Below are positions 53,102-64,000 of a stretch of 64,000 nucleotides of DNA, in pieces. This DNA comes from Penicillium oxalicum (Eukaryota; Ascomycota; Eurotiomycetes; Eurotiales; Aspergillaceae), in NCBI RefSeq assembly GCF_001723175.1, contig NC_064654.1, forward strand, positions 2,852,001-2,916,000, read 5' to 3'. Under the pieces are notes generated by a model that was not told where the DNA came from, made no database searches, and saw only the letters and a program-made list of their open reading frames with translations. Numbering within the stretch: position 1 is the stretch's first letter; each line of letters opens with the position of its first letter. Position numbers and translations under genes: made by a program.

Positions 53102-55101
53102 TTGCTCTCTAATCGCTTTTGATTCTCATCTCGACCCCTGGTCTCGTATACATTCCCATCTAGACATCAGTGCACACCCACAAGGTGCAAAGAATTTGGC
53201 TTCGTTGCCATTTATCATGGCCACGTCATGCGTCGCATGCGTCTCGTCCTTGTCCCCGTTGGCTCATGCCATAAGTATAGACAGGCAGTGCAATCCCCGT
53301 CACGCGATTCAGCATCGTACTTTCTGTCGCAGACCAGTTCATTTTGAGCTTTCGCCATCTTCACCACGTCTCCACCCCTACTAGAAGATTTTGGTTGCAC
53401 AGATTTCGACTTTGTTTTTTTGGCGCTCAGCCTTGATCCTGGCCCCTCGTCTCGCTTTGTGACGTCTGGCCCAATCAGATTCATAGCTAGATGCGAAAAT
53501 CGCAATGTATTTTATTTATTTTTTCTTCGAGTCCATCAAGCCCCAGCTCAAAGTGTCATAGGTATGGATACTACCATATTTCCAGTAATTTGAAGCCCAT
53601 CCATTGCAGAGATGATACTAGGAGGTTTCAAATGGAGTTTCACCTATCAATATCATGAATCTACCGCCCAGGCAAGGAGCATATGGATACAAAATTAATT
53701 CTTCCTTCCATCCAAACCCCGTCTTCCAACACCATGTAGTCAAAGAATTCATACTCTTTATTTCGCCGTCAACGTACACAGTTCAATGAATGTCGACGTG
53801 TGTCCCATCAACGAGAATGTATACATTGAATCTATCGATCTCATATATGCCAGTAGTCTTGAAAACGCCCGCATCTCTCCATTGTAACCTTAATAGTGTT
53901 CATTCCACCACACCTATCCATCCGGGAATCAAGAAGAGAGATGTCATTACGGCGTTTTTTCCTGGGCTCCTGCTTTCGAGCGGCAGTGGGTGGTGACAGT
54001 GTAAAAAATGAGGTGCTGGGGATTTGCTCGTGGCGGTGAAGGTAGATTTCTACCGTAGTTGTACAACGTGGGCTGGCCGGTCAGGGAAAGTCAGGTATGG
54101 GTTCATGTTTTGGTTGTCGAGGAGGAGGAGGTGGTGGTGTCGGGCTAGGTTACTACATGTACTTCCTTCCCTGGCATCACTCGGTGAGATTACAGGTCGG
54201 GGGTACTCTACCGAGAGCCTGCCATCGTGAGTGGATGTCCCCTGATGAACAGTGCGTAGGAAATGGATGATCCCAGTCAGAATACTAGTACGTGGAAGGA
54301 GTAATATATATATTTGCCGAGAAGGAAAGACAGGCCGGCTTATCCCAAAGCCGACAGGTCCGAATGTAATTCTAAAATACATACATTATCACCTAGATAT
54401 TAACACAAGCAAGATGGCTATGCTAATGAACAAGGCTTGAAAATGAGTGAAAAGTTCAATAGGAAAAGGGAGAAGGTAAAGAAAAAAAGGAAGAAACAAA
54501 AAGAAGGGCTCAATATGCAATCATACGGGCTCAAGAGAGGGTCGAGAAGGGAATCGAAGAAATGAGAAAAGATTCCGAGAAGGAGAGAATCTGCAGAGAA
54601 TCACCAAAGCAAAAGGGCAAGAAGACGGATATACGTAGATATGTGCATGAACTTGTAAATCACAAAATCCTCCATATGTGGGATCCCGATGATTAGTACA
54701 AAAGCGAGGCCGAGTCGTCCGAGTTCCGAGTCCCGAGTGCGAAACAGGACAAATCAAAAGGCGGAGCTCGAGCTCGACTTCACATCTCATATCGCGAGCA
54801 GCACAGGGGGAATCTGGCGTGCGAGAGAATTTTCATAAGACAGGTCTAAAAGCGACGATGGAAGGACTGCGCCGATGCAGACAGATTTTTGGTCATCAGG
54901 GTTGTTCAGGGTCGTTTCAGAGCGGAAAGGGAAAGTTGTTCTTCAGGAGGCAGATGCAACAGCCGAGCAGGCGCGACGAAAATCTGTCACGACCAATGTC
55001 GGCCGGAACACGAGTCACCAAAACTTTGTCAACGTCGGCGGATGAGCAGGAGAGATTGGTGACGGTCATTGATGGGCAAGGGAAACATTTCAATTGTCCA
55101 C
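53102..55101. other. 2-kb convergent intergenic region
   Basis: Between the 3' ends of top1 and the SDR gene. It holds the two 3' UTRs and AT-rich stretches (for example ATATATAT near 54305). No coding region recognised. Confidence 0.55.
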
Positions 55102-56493
55102 TCATGGCCACCAGCCCATGCGCTTGTAACTCTCGACCATCTCGCGAACGCTTTCGGGGCCAAAGCTCTCATACTTGGGCTTCCAGTTGGCGGTCGTCTC
55201 GAATAATGAGCCGTCAATGGACATATCTTGATCCTTGAGCACATCGAGTTCCAAGAATGGACCGATCGGTCCCGGTCGTTCAATGTTGCTCTTCGCCACC
55301 AAATCAGCCCATTCTTGAAGGCTGACCTCGTTCATGTCATCCACAACATCATCCAGGTTCAACTTGGCCAATTGCGATGCCAGGGAACCAAGGAAAGAGA
55401 CCTTGAGATTAAAGACCTCGGCCATGGCGTCGGCGATGTGCTTCTGAGAGGTATCGTTGTGATCGACCACATTGAAACAGATCGGCATATCCGGGTCCTT
55501 GAAGAGTGCCGGGATCGACCCTCCACTGCGGTCGAACTGGCCCTGTTTGGCGCGCCACTCGGCTGCCGCCCACAAGGCACTGGCGGCGTCCTTGACGTGC
55601 AGGGTGTTCACCTTGACATCCTTGGTAAACAGGAATTGGAGATCCTGGTCCATCTCCTTGTGCACCCGGGCCAGACAGATGGCCATGGCGAAATATCCGG
55701 TGTTGTATGCGCCGTAGACGTGCGGCAGCCGAAGCGCACAGTATTGTAATCCGGGAATCTTCAGTAGCTCGTCACCGGCTTTGAGCTTCCATTTGGCCAG
55801 CTTGTGCCATGGCTGCATCTTGTCGGCTTCCTTCCGCGGCGATGATCCGCTTTTGTAGACGTGGGCGGTCGAACATTCGACAAAGGCTGCGATTCCACGC
55901 TTGGCGCATTCATGACCAAGAGACACACTGAGCTTGCAGCTGCGGGCTTCGTAGACGTCGTCGGGTTGGGAGTGGCGGGTCTCCCCCCCGCAGTTGAAGA
56001 CATAGTCAAACTTTTCGCCATTGGCTCGGTCAAAGATGCGAGGCAGGTGTTCTGGAGAGGCGGGATAAGAGACAGCGTCAGTTTGACCGAGTCGAGTCGC
56101 AATGGTTGAGAGAGAGGGGGCGATTCCCCAATGGGGGATGGAATCGAGTTGCTCGAGGGCAAGCACTTACGCTCTCGACTGGCGTCCGCCTGAACAAACT
56201 TGTCCTTGGAGCATGCTTCCTCGAATTCCGGAGCCAGCCAGGCCAATTGTGGCAAGACCTTGTCCACTATACGGACCTCGGAGGCGAGGTTGTGTTCATG
56301 AATGTGAAGCGCAAGGTGACGACCGATAAAGCCTACGAACTGCCCGTGTTAGCGTCGACAGGGCAGGGTGGGCGAGACTCGAGATTGAGGCGAGTGCGAC
56401 GTTGCAGAGCCATGGTCCTCATGGGAACATGTTTACTTTGCACATACCGAGGCCACCGACAATCAAGACGGCGGGTTTCTTGGAGTCGGCCAT
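55102..56493 (-). CDS. Extended SDR, NAD-dependent epimerase/dehydratase-like
   Basis: Three exons, 56493-56448, 56332-56171 and 56051-55102, give 385 residues. The N-terminal Rossmann motif, assembled across intron 1, reads LIVGGLGFIGRH, and a later FNCGGETRHSQ suits an extended short-chain dehydrogenase/epimerase. Where typical members have YxxxK, this protein has HKLAK (context MQPWHKLAKWKLKAG), with ECSTAHVYK upstream providing the Ser-containing strand. ALRLPHVYG and LHVKDAASAL are further family blocks. The substrate is not deducible. No targeting signal is seen, so it is probably cytosolic. Acceptor choice for exon 2 was fixed by the GxxGxxG motif: the nearer CAG acceptor would break the frame. 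Confidence 0.88.
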
Positions 56494-56586
56494 CGCAGAA
56501 ACAAGGTCGGGGTGGGTTTATTTAGTCGCGGCGGACCGCAGCCAGAGGTTCCAGAGTTGGAGGGTGAGAAGGGGGAGGAAAGGAGA

Positions 56587-56603
56587 GGGGGGGGGGGGGG
56601 GGG
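56587..56603. repeat. Poly-G tract, 17 bp
   Basis: An uninterrupted G run about 95 bp upstream of the SDR start codon, inside its probable leader (poly-C on the transcribed sense). Confidence 0.9.
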
Positions 56604-57808
56604 AAGGGAAGAGTTCGACCAGACGGCCAGAAAAAGAAAAGGGGGAAGGAGGAATGAATTTGCAAAAGCAGATTCGACACCGATTGGGAGAATTGAGGAT
56701 GGAGGTGATAGGCGGTCGAAGTTGGAGAGAAAACGGAGAGTCGGTGGAAGAGAGTCTCTCCAAAAGGAGAGAAGAGGAGAGCGGGGTGGACAGGAGAAGG
56801 TGATGGGAACGTGGGCCACAGGAGGAGGAGTTCGGTCCGCAACTCCGTCGTGGACTAAAAGGGGACTTGCAAAGCAGACCAATTTGGCGGTTTCTGATCT
56901 TCATTCTGGGCTGCATCATGGCTTCGATGAAGGTGGAGTGGCTGTGAGGCTACGAGTACCTGAACGCGGGCAGGACACACTCGTCTTGCCTCATACTTTG
57001 TCGATTGGGAGACGATGCCTCCCTTGACTCGTGGTAGCTGCAAGAACCTGCAAGAACACCGCGATGTGACTGGAGTCGAGGATTCTGGGTGAGATTCTTT
57101 CGACTCTTCATTCGTGACTCGGCAGACAGGATGGGCTCGTCACGATCACAGTCAACACGCGCGACGGAGCCGTGACGGCTGTCGAGACACATCGAGAGGA
57201 AGTGTGACTGCTACGCAAGACATCAGGACCACTGGTTGTGGACAGTCGCGAGTCGATCTCAAAGAGCTCACCCTCGTTCGAAAAGAGGAACTCAGTGATT
57301 GCAACTACAAATCTCCAGTCCGTTCTCTTGATTCCCCCGGAGCGTGCTTAATGGTCGGGAGTAATTGAGTACATCCAAGCTACATGGACAGCGCCGGTTG
57401 TGGACGACTGAAGCACACACACCTCGTCCCTTTGTCCCCGACAATCTCCCCTATTCCAATCTTTGACACACTGACAATCTGACACTAGTTCTCTCTTTCC
57501 CTTGTCCCTTCCTTTTTTTTGTACTCCCATTTTTTCTATTTTTTTTTTTTCAATATACCCACTTCTCTTGCTCCAACTCCTATCTTGGGACCCCGCTATC
57601 CCGCTCGGTTTCAGCGTGATGGACCCCGTTCGTTTTGCTTCATCTCCAGGGTACATTTCCCTTCCGTCTGATGGTCCAAATCTACGATGCAAGAAAATTC
57701 CTCTAGTTCTCTACTGTATTGCACATGGTACCTCGTGAACCCCTCCTTGAGTAGCCCACAGCAGTAAGATTCTTCCAAAGAAGTTTTATTTTTTTTTTAT
57801 TTTTTATT

Positions 57809-57831
57809 CCCCCCCCCCCCCCCCCCCCCCC
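57809..57831. repeat. Poly-C tract, 23 bp, after T-rich stretch
   Basis: 23 C directly follow a T-rich segment (57784-57808) broken only by single As. It is the longest homopolymer of the window. Confidence 0.9.
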
Positions 57832-58988
57832 TCTCATACTACTGGCAGTCCACAGACACTAGCAACCCCCCGCTCCGTGTGATGGGCAGTGTTTGGGTCG
57901 CTAGAAAATTCGGGAACACGAGCCTCTCTGGATTCACGGTGGGCTCATGGTGGTCGTGTGGACCAGGGCCCTGCCAAGCAGACCCAAGAACCGCCTCAGG
58001 AGCATCGTCCTCATCGCCCTAGTGACGCCGTTGATCTCTAGTCTGGCACGCCAAGTGGGCGGGTGTGGACTGTGGAGTTGTGTCGAATGGTGCGGCGAGC
58101 CGCTCATTTGAAGCACTTGCGACACCAGAATCCGCCCGAGTGCCCACTGACGTCGAAGACTCGGGAATGAAGAGAAGAGAGAAAAGTAAAAGTAAAAAAG
58201 AGGAAGAAGAAGAAAGGGAGGGGGAGGAAGAAGTTGGGACATGGTGGCAAGCACATTGCTCGGGATGGGCTTAGCCACCGTTGTCGTTGGTCGACTGCAA
58301 CGTGAATCTGTCGTGCATTTCTTGCGGCGGAACTCAATTTCAAGACCTGCATCAAAGGTCGACGTCGAGTGTCTTCTCTGACCAATACGGGACTGACTCA
58401 CTCAGAGCAAGTGGAATCGACAGGTAATTAGACTCTCTTGAGACCTGTAATTTCCATGTGTTGCTTTTTTTTTTCTTTTCTTTTTTGGGGGATGGGGGTT
58501 TGCCTCCTTGTTATTTCACGTGGACAGTGCTTCATTGTACGTATATCAGTGGCCTACGTACTGTGTGTGCCAGCCATTCTGGACGAGAAGCAAAAGGAAC
58601 CCCCAAATTGGAGGTGACCCAACAAGTGCGCAGATCTGCCCGACGCCCCCGGACCCCGACCCAGACTTGGAGCCCGGTCTCTCCAACGATCCGTGGATCA
58701 AATGCCCGCTGGAGGTGTGGAGGTTTAAAAGCCATGCATGTCCATTCTTATTTTCATAACCGACACCTTTCCTAGGGTGTAGGACGGTAGGACGTCTAGT
58801 GGCGCTGTGCACTCGGAACAATTCTAGAGAAATTTGCTACAAGATCGAGACATTGAAAAAAAAATGAACCAGATGCCCGCTCTGCCGTGAGATTCATCGT
58901 TTGCGCATCGTATCTCCATCGATTAATGCAGTGATAGCCCAAGTGTGCATGAGTATCAACTCCCACCGACTACATGGCTGCTCAACCG

Positions 58989-59007
58989 CCCCCCCCCCCC
59001 CCCCCCC
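58989..59007. repeat. Poly-C tract, 19 bp
   Basis: A run of 19 C ending 15 bp before the stop codon of the orphan minus-strand gene, so within its 3' flank. Confidence 0.9.
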
Positions 59008-59022
59008 TCCACTCCTCCACTC

Positions 59023-60515
59023 TTAAGCTGGATCCTTCTTCAAAGTCACCTTCACCACAAACTCAAAAGTTTGCAATTCTCCGGCTCCCTTGGCCCGCCA
59101 GGCACACCCAATGCGATTCGCCAGCGACTGAAGATCATCCGTCTCCCGGCGTAAGACAAAGGAGACCCCCGACCACTGGAGAGAGACCACCGCATACGAA
59201 TACTGGCGTACATCTTCGAACAGCTGAAGCATGCTGGGCTCATGTGCACAGCAGCATCTCTTCTCCATCTCATCCAAGAACTCGTTGGTGGTTCGGTAAT
59301 CGTCGAAATTACAAAAGGGGACACACACCGGCGTATTCGAACTACAGTCCTCTTGGACCAGGAAGTAAGTGGCGAGACTATGATATGCCGTGTCAGAGAG
59401 ATCATGGAGAAAGGTCCCTCCAAAATCCATGGTGGTCTCTGTCAAGAGAAGATTGGTTGGTCAGCCAAATCGGAGACAACTTGCTTTACCGAGGGGGGAA
59501 AGGGAGGGAAGGGAGGGGAGGGGAATGACGGTTCTGTAGTTCATGATGGTAGTCATGCCCACCACTCTCACCTTGACAACAGAGCTGTGCATGACTCCCC
59601 TCCTCATGGGGGGAGGCAGCACGTGTCACAACCGCCGAAGATGTCCAGCTAGTCTCGGCGGACGGATGAGGATCATCCACCGACTCCAGATCCTCGATCG
59701 GCCTCGCACTCGCGTCCGGCTCCGCATGGTGCAACTTGTTCGGCCCGTGGGTCATTCGCCAAGTCAGTGGTGATCCACTAACCTTGGGAACCTTGAACAG
59801 TCTGGCAGGGGTCGAAGCTCGACTGTTGTTCATTTTGATCGAGCTCGGAGAATCGCCCTCGGATGGAGGTGGTTCGGAGAGAGAGCTACTGCTGGACGGG
59901 GCTGGGCGTGCACGCACCTACAGGAGTCATTCATTTTAGCACGAACCGTATCGGCCACTGAGCCTGAAGTGACTGTGAGAAAGTCCTGACCTTGAGATTC
60001 GGAAAGCTGATCTCATGGGAGATGGATTCCCGCCGATTCTTAGCATCCTTTTGAAGCAGAAATGCAAGTGCCTTGATCATTCTGGTCACAATCAGCCTGG
60101 AACCTATATCTTGGACATGCCCATTCAGCCATGATGATATCACTTACGTCTTCCTATCGCGGGGATAAACACAAGCCTGTCCGCTTTGAACATGTTCCTC
60201 GATGAGATACTTTTCCTGATTCTCTTTGCCCCAGAGTTCATCCCCTACTTGATCAAGATACTCGGCTGCAACATTCTGGCGGCTCGTCTCGTTCTCCAGA
60301 ACCTCTGCCCAGTTCGAGGTGAGCAGAACATGGCTCTTCAACTGTTTGTGGAATCGGTTCCACCATTCAGTTTTCAAGTCAAAGAACCGACGGAACTCGT
60401 CGAGCTTGCTCTTGGGAGTTAGCATTTGATCGTCCAGAAAACTGGTCAGAGTATCAAATTCCTTGGGGAAGGAGGGAGGAACGCTGTTCCGTGTTAAGCG
60501 GGGAGGGTTGGTCAT
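59023..60515 (-). CDS. Conserved-looking fungal protein of unknown function
   Basis: I do not recognise the family. Four exons fit cleanly: 60515-60148, 60081-59991, 59917-59572 and 59438-59023, giving 406 codons plus stop, with donors GTAAGTG, GTCAGG and GTGAGA. The N-terminal 120 residues are amphipathic and helical-looking, rich in Trp, Phe and charged residues (RFFDLKTEWWNRFHKQLKSH). The middle, about residues 154-269, is Ser/Pro-rich and probably disordered. The C-terminal 138 residues look like a compact alpha/beta domain with eight cysteines, including a KRCCCAH cluster. No signal peptide or membrane segment is seen. An alternative start is the ATG at 60548. That four exons join in frame with consistent splice sites is the main evidence that the gene is real. 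Confidence 0.68.
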
Positions 60516-61135
60516 CGTGTCGGTGATGTTGTGGAAACAAATGATCAATGCCAGAGGCGATCATGTGAGGTGATCATATGCGTTGACTCGCTACGACCTA
60601 GATTTTGTATGAGAGTATGCAGGTCAGGTCCTGTCAAACATTCAGAGCCCGCGCGCATGGAGGAGGGAGTGAAGTCAGCCGAATCGGGTAACCCAAACGA
60701 AGGTCCCCTGTGTGTCAAACAGAGTAAGTAGATGAGCCTCAAGCAACCGTAAGCAACTACGTTCCAACTTTTCCTGTCGAGATCACTCTCATCCTCCCAT
60801 AGTCCAAGAGTATGGTTCAAGAGTGCCGCTCACCCCCTTTTCAACTTGATGCAAATGCCTCATTGATGGATCTGACAGAGCTTGATGGCAGTTTTTCCAT
60901 AATCAAAAAAAGAAAAGAAAAAAGAAAAGAAAATAGCAAGGGACTTGACCTGCGATAGGCAGACCAAATAAAGACCTGAATTTGCCAAGGCAGTGTTGAT
61001 ATTGAACCTTTGGATTGAAAAAGCGATCACTTGAATACCATAGCATACAGCAAGACCAACCTATGAACGCTTATTCACGAAAAATAGACTGCACCTCCAT
61101 GAAAGACCAGATTCTTCAAATGACACTCAACAGTT
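60516..61135. other. Intergenic, orphan-gene promoter and vta1 3' flank
   Basis: About 620 bp, with an A-rich (AAAAGAAA)n stretch near 60904-60935. No gene seen. Confidence 0.55.
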
Positions 61136-62625
61136 TTATTCGGAACCAAGGAATCTCAACGCGTTCTTCAGTTCCTTGATAGCGGTGTCAACATCATCAA
61201 ATGTCAGAGCCGAGACTGCCCAGCGTGCATGCTTTTGAGCCAACGAGATATTGTGATCGTCCACTGAGTGAGCAGGCTGACTGGGTGGGGGCGGAGCCGG
61301 GGCAGGAGCGGCGGGAGCGCGTGTAGGGGGCGCTGAAACCAGCGGAGTCGTCACAGGAGGAGGAATATTGACATTGATGTTTGGTGGATCATAGAAGGAG
61401 GCTGGGTTTGGCGCCTCGATGGATGGACTTGTTGCAGAAGGGGGAGGGAAGGACTGAAAAGTGTTCGAATGGTGCGGCCCAGAAAATCCATGGAGTTCCC
61501 TGGCTCCAGGTGTGTCCGGTAGATCGATTGAGGGCGCCGTGTCGCTGGTCCTGCCACCAATCGTCCCCGGCGTGGAGGGGAGTTCAAGTCCACCAGAGTG
61601 TGACAGGTCAACGTCGCGCGCTTTTGCGGGTGTGCCCGGCGGGTTGCTGGGCACCGATGGAATATCAGGCTCGGTCGTAGCAGATGCTCTCGGCTGGGAA
61701 GATGTCCGCGAGGGATGCAAAGATTCATCCAGGGTAGATTGGTGAGCCAACTGACGACTTAGACGGTCAGCTTCGTCAGGAATTTCCTCGACCGAGGGCT
61801 GTCGAGGTTTCGTGGCCTGGTTTGCCACCGACTCATCAAATGCTTGTACGTCCTGGTCAGTCGGCTGCACCTCTTCTTCTTGTTCTCCTTTAGGGACCGG
61901 GTTTGTCGCATTCGGATCCTCCCCAGCTCTGATGGCCTTGACAATGCGAACTGCGTGATATTTGGCGAACTTGATTCTTCCAGCAATCTCTGGTTCCAGC
62001 TCCCCCCAGATCTGACAAAGCTCCAGAAAGATTGCTGCAGCTTGAAAAGTGTCGGCAGTTTGTCTACTCGGGATGTTAGCAAGCTTGTCACAGAATCAAT
62101 CACACAGCGATGCTCACTTGGTCACTTTGTTGGCGGTCATGGCCGCCTCGGCGCGATTAAAGATCTCCATGCCGAATTGTTCAACATACGCGCTGGCCGC
62201 ATCATTGTCCGTAACGGTCTCATTTTCCGAGTTTTCGCTTTTGAACTGTCACCTCCAAAACAGCGCAGTCAGTTTTCGTGTGTCTGCCACGAGCATTGGC
62301 TCGAAAGGATGCGGAGACTGCGGGGTCTATGAATATGGACGCAACTGACCTGCTCCAGCTTCTCGACAAGGTTGATTGTGTAGTTTTTGATTTCATCGTC
62401 GGAGTTGTGAAGACCACGCTCGATAATCTGATTAACGATATGGTAATGGCCTGTCGCAGTAAACGGGCAATGTCAGGGGAGGCGGCTTGCGATCGCGGGG
62501 AACAAGAGACCAGACCACTCACACCAGTAGGCAACGACGGGTTTCGCTTTCTCAATCTGCGCTGCTCGTATAGCAAAGCGCCCGATATCAGCGGACCGCA
62601 GCGCGGCCGGAATATTGCTAGTCAT
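61136..62625 (-). CDS. vta1: Vta1, activator of Vps4 in ESCRT disassembly
   Basis: Vta1 (LIP5 in animals) binds ESCRT-III and stimulates the Vps4 ATPase at the endosome. Four exons: 62625-62523, 62450-62350, 62245-62118 and 62063-61136, 419 residues. The N-terminal 165 residues form the paired MIT-like region, with IPAALRSADIGRFAIRAAQIEKAKPVVAYW, then AYVEQFGMEIFNRAEAAMTANKV and FLELCQIWGELEPEIAGRIKFAKYHA, all Vta1 signatures. A long Pro/Ser/Thr-rich linker follows. The C-terminal VTA dimerisation domain (about 375-419) reads AQKHARWAVSALTFDDVDTAIKELKNALRFLG. No frame break. Its 5' end lies about 400 bp from the end of the PalB gene, same strand. Confidence 0.96.
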
Positions 62626-63023
62626 GGCTGGGGATGTCGATACCGTTATAAGGAGGGGGGAGCTCACGATAAAGAGATGACGTTTGTAGCTCCGATCCTC
62701 GTGCGCACCGCCCGTGTGGAGATGCGATAAAGACGCCCGTTATCGATTTTGGGGAAAGCGGCGGGCGTGACTTACTCCGCATTCAGCTTCGTTGTAAGAT
62801 ATGAAGGGAAAAGGTTATTATTACAAGGATAAATAATCGCCAAACTTGTTCTTTGATTTGGGAATATCGCTGTTCATAACTGCTAGACCTTGGACCATGC
62901 TTGTCAAATAAAATGCATTTGGTGTGCGTCATTCAGGTCAGTCCTCGTGAGGGAAAAAAGTATTGCCCTCCTATGGGAATATTGACGAGAACTGGGGACT
63001 ATGGCTTCCCAGGTTGATGCTGT
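62626..63023. other. Intergenic, vta1 promoter and palB 3' flank
   Basis: A short gap of 398 bp between two minus-strand genes, serving as the vta1 promoter. No recognised element beyond an AT-rich stretch at 62.8-62.9 kb. Confidence 0.5.
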
Positions 63024-64000
63024 TCATTCATCCTCTACAATCCACTCTCCAATCTCAACTCGCTCCTCAGCTAATGCCTCCACCTCAAACTGATCTTCGA
63101 CTTGTCCCCCCGGCCCGCCAATGCGTTGAATGACAATCCAGATCTTTTGTCGAGGATCGGCGGCAGGCGCAAGATCAAAATCGTCCACGCGCACCCCCGA
63201 TGGGGCATCGCAATGGGTACCGTCCTCAGAGGCTGCCAGTACTGTCTTATAAGGACCCTGGCCTAGCTCAACAGTCATCAGGGACGGCGAGGGACCAACT
63301 GAGCGAGATCCGAGGGTGGACGATCTGCTTCTTCCGATGAGTTTGATTCGGGTCATTCGGGGCACGTGCAAGGGCGCCAGCATGCGATCACTTCCCGGTG
63401 TCAAAATGCCGATGGAGGAGACGGTCCGGCGGCGACCAGCGGATTCAGAGGCCAGGGGTTTCACAACACACGGGACCGACGAGGAAACCCATAGCTCGAA
63501 TTGTCCGAACTGATCGCAAGCAAAGGTCGAGCATACCACGGTGTAGACCCCTTTGTCGAGCGATTTCGCTTCTGCCAAAGAACACCCGCGGCGATAGTCA
63601 CCACTATCTGCGATGATATCGCGACTTCGAACCCGCGCGATACGCTGTCCATTGGACCAGAAAAGCTTCACATGCGTGGCTAGCTCGGCTTCGCTTGATT
63701 CCAACAGGACAGCGATGTCGGTCTTTTCAAAGATCTCGAGACTGAATTGCGGGTTGCAAGAATATCGAACCGACTCCGCGTTTCCACCCGCCGTTGATGC
63801 TGTCCACGACCCAGTCACTTTCTTCACGCACATGTAGCTGTTTTGTGCAGGTGCTAGGGAAACCGGAGAAGTGGACAATGCAGTAAGGGTGAAGTTTCTG
63901 CTCGACGATGGTAAAGACTGCTCCGATATCACCACGGTGTACGTCGCGTGCGGTGGCATGTCGAGCCTGAGGAGGGTGTTGGGAGAGTCGACATATGGGC
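63024..64000 (-). CDS. palB: PalB/Rim13-type calpain, C-terminal part (runs off window)
   Basis: The last about 325 residues of a calpain-like cysteine protease. PalB/Rim13 is the ambient-pH signalling protease thought to process the transcription factor PacC/Rim101 on ESCRT-III at the plasma membrane or endosome. The frame is open to the right edge (YVDSPNTLLRLDMPPHATYTVV at its start), so the catalytic domain lies outside the window. What is visible matches the two calpain C2-like/domain III beta-sandwiches: CNPQFSLEIFEKTDIAVLLES, SLDKGVYTVVCSTFACDQFGQFELWVSSS, and a final IWIVIQRIGGPGGQVEDQFEVEALAEERVEIGEWIVEDE. The assignment to PalB rather than another calpain rests on this C-terminal architecture and the fungal context. 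Confidence 0.85.
   Translation of the reverse strand, partial: PYVDSPNTLLRLDMPPHATYTVVISEQSLPSSSRNFTLTALSTSPVSLAPAQNSYMCVKKVTGSWTASTAGGNAESVRYSCNPQFSLEIFEKTDIAVLLESSEAELATHVKLFWSNGQRIARVRSRDIIADSGDYRRGCSLAEAKSLDKGVYTVVCSTFACDQFGQFELWVSSSVPCVVKPLASESAGRRRTVSSIGILTPGSDRMLAPLHVPRMTRIKLIGRSRSSTLGSRSVGPSPSLMTVELGQGPYKTVLAASEDGTHCDAPSGVRVDDFDLAPAADPRQKIWIVIQRIGGPGGQVEDQFEVEALAEERVEIGEWIVEDE

Larger units (their letters stand above)
56494..59022. other. 2.5-kb gene-free interval with homopolymers
   Basis: Upstream of the SDR gene and downstream of the orphan four-exon gene. The first 350 bp are strongly purine-rich on the plus strand, the mirror of a CT-rich leader for the SDR gene. Long tracts: G17 at 56587-56603, C23 at 57809-57831 and C19 at 58989-59007. 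No convincing gene. Confidence 0.55.

Noticed and set aside
56402..57027. Overlapping Arg/Lys/Glu-rich frames upstream of the SDR gene
   Set aside because: They are produced by purine-rich, low-complexity leader DNA and a poly-G tract.

Overview
The window looks like nuclear DNA of a filamentous ascomycete, most likely of the Aspergillus/Penicillium group (Eurotiales). The genes carry short introns of about 50-115 nt with fungal GTRNGT donors, CTRAC-like branch sites and YAG acceptors. The protein set is typical of that group: an Snt2/SntB-type chromatin reader, a PalB-type calpain, a CAP10-like GT90 membrane protein, a secreted GH16 glucanase and a PLC-like phosphodiesterase. I assembled fifteen gene models on both strands, one of them cut by the right edge. 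I saw no CRISPR array, intact transposon, secondary-metabolite cluster or convincing tRNA.

Layout, left to right. 1-3.1 kb: no gene seen. 3.1-4.6 kb (-): PIG3-like quinone oxidoreductase with a frameshift. 5.6-10.7 kb (-): snt2 (BAH-PHD-SANT-GATA-PHD/ePHD). 10.7-18.6 kb: gene-free, starting with a pyrimidine-rich snt2 leader. 18.6-22.0 kb (+): HELQ/Hel308-type DNA helicase, tail-to-tail with a secreted PLC-like phosphodiesterase (22.2-23.2 kb, -). 24.8-29.7 kb (+): vps8 (CORVET). 29.7-34.1 kb: gene-poor. 34.1-35.5 kb (+): GH16 endoglucanase, tail-to-tail with a GT90 CAP10-like protein (36.0-39.3 kb, -). 40.6-43.9 kb (+): kre33/NAT10 RNA cytidine acetyltransferase, tail-to-tail with an ER PDI-like protein ending KHDEL (44.2-45.8 kb, -). 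48.2-49.4 kb (-): ATP synthase gamma, divergent from topoisomerase I (50.1-53.1 kb, +). 55.1-56.5 kb (-): extended SDR epimerase/dehydratase-like protein. 59.0-60.5 kb (-): orphan four-exon protein. 61.1-62.6 kb (-): vta1. 63.0-64.0 kb (-): C-terminal end of a PalB calpain, running off the window.

Most genes are unrelated housekeeping functions: chromatin, DNA repair and topology, rRNA/tRNA modification, oxidative folding, endosomal trafficking and ATP synthesis. The one functional link I would note is vta1 (ESCRT-III/Vps4 regulator) beside palB (ESCRT-linked pH-signalling protease), with vps8, another endosomal gene, elsewhere in the window.

The most consistent oddity is a set of single-base reading-frame breaks. 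Three (oxidoreductase, vps8 5' exon, PDI), and possibly a fourth at the end of snt2, are each repaired by one extra base in a short mononucleotide run. That points to homopolymer under-calling in the assembly rather than three or four pseudogenes. I found no clearly new biological system.
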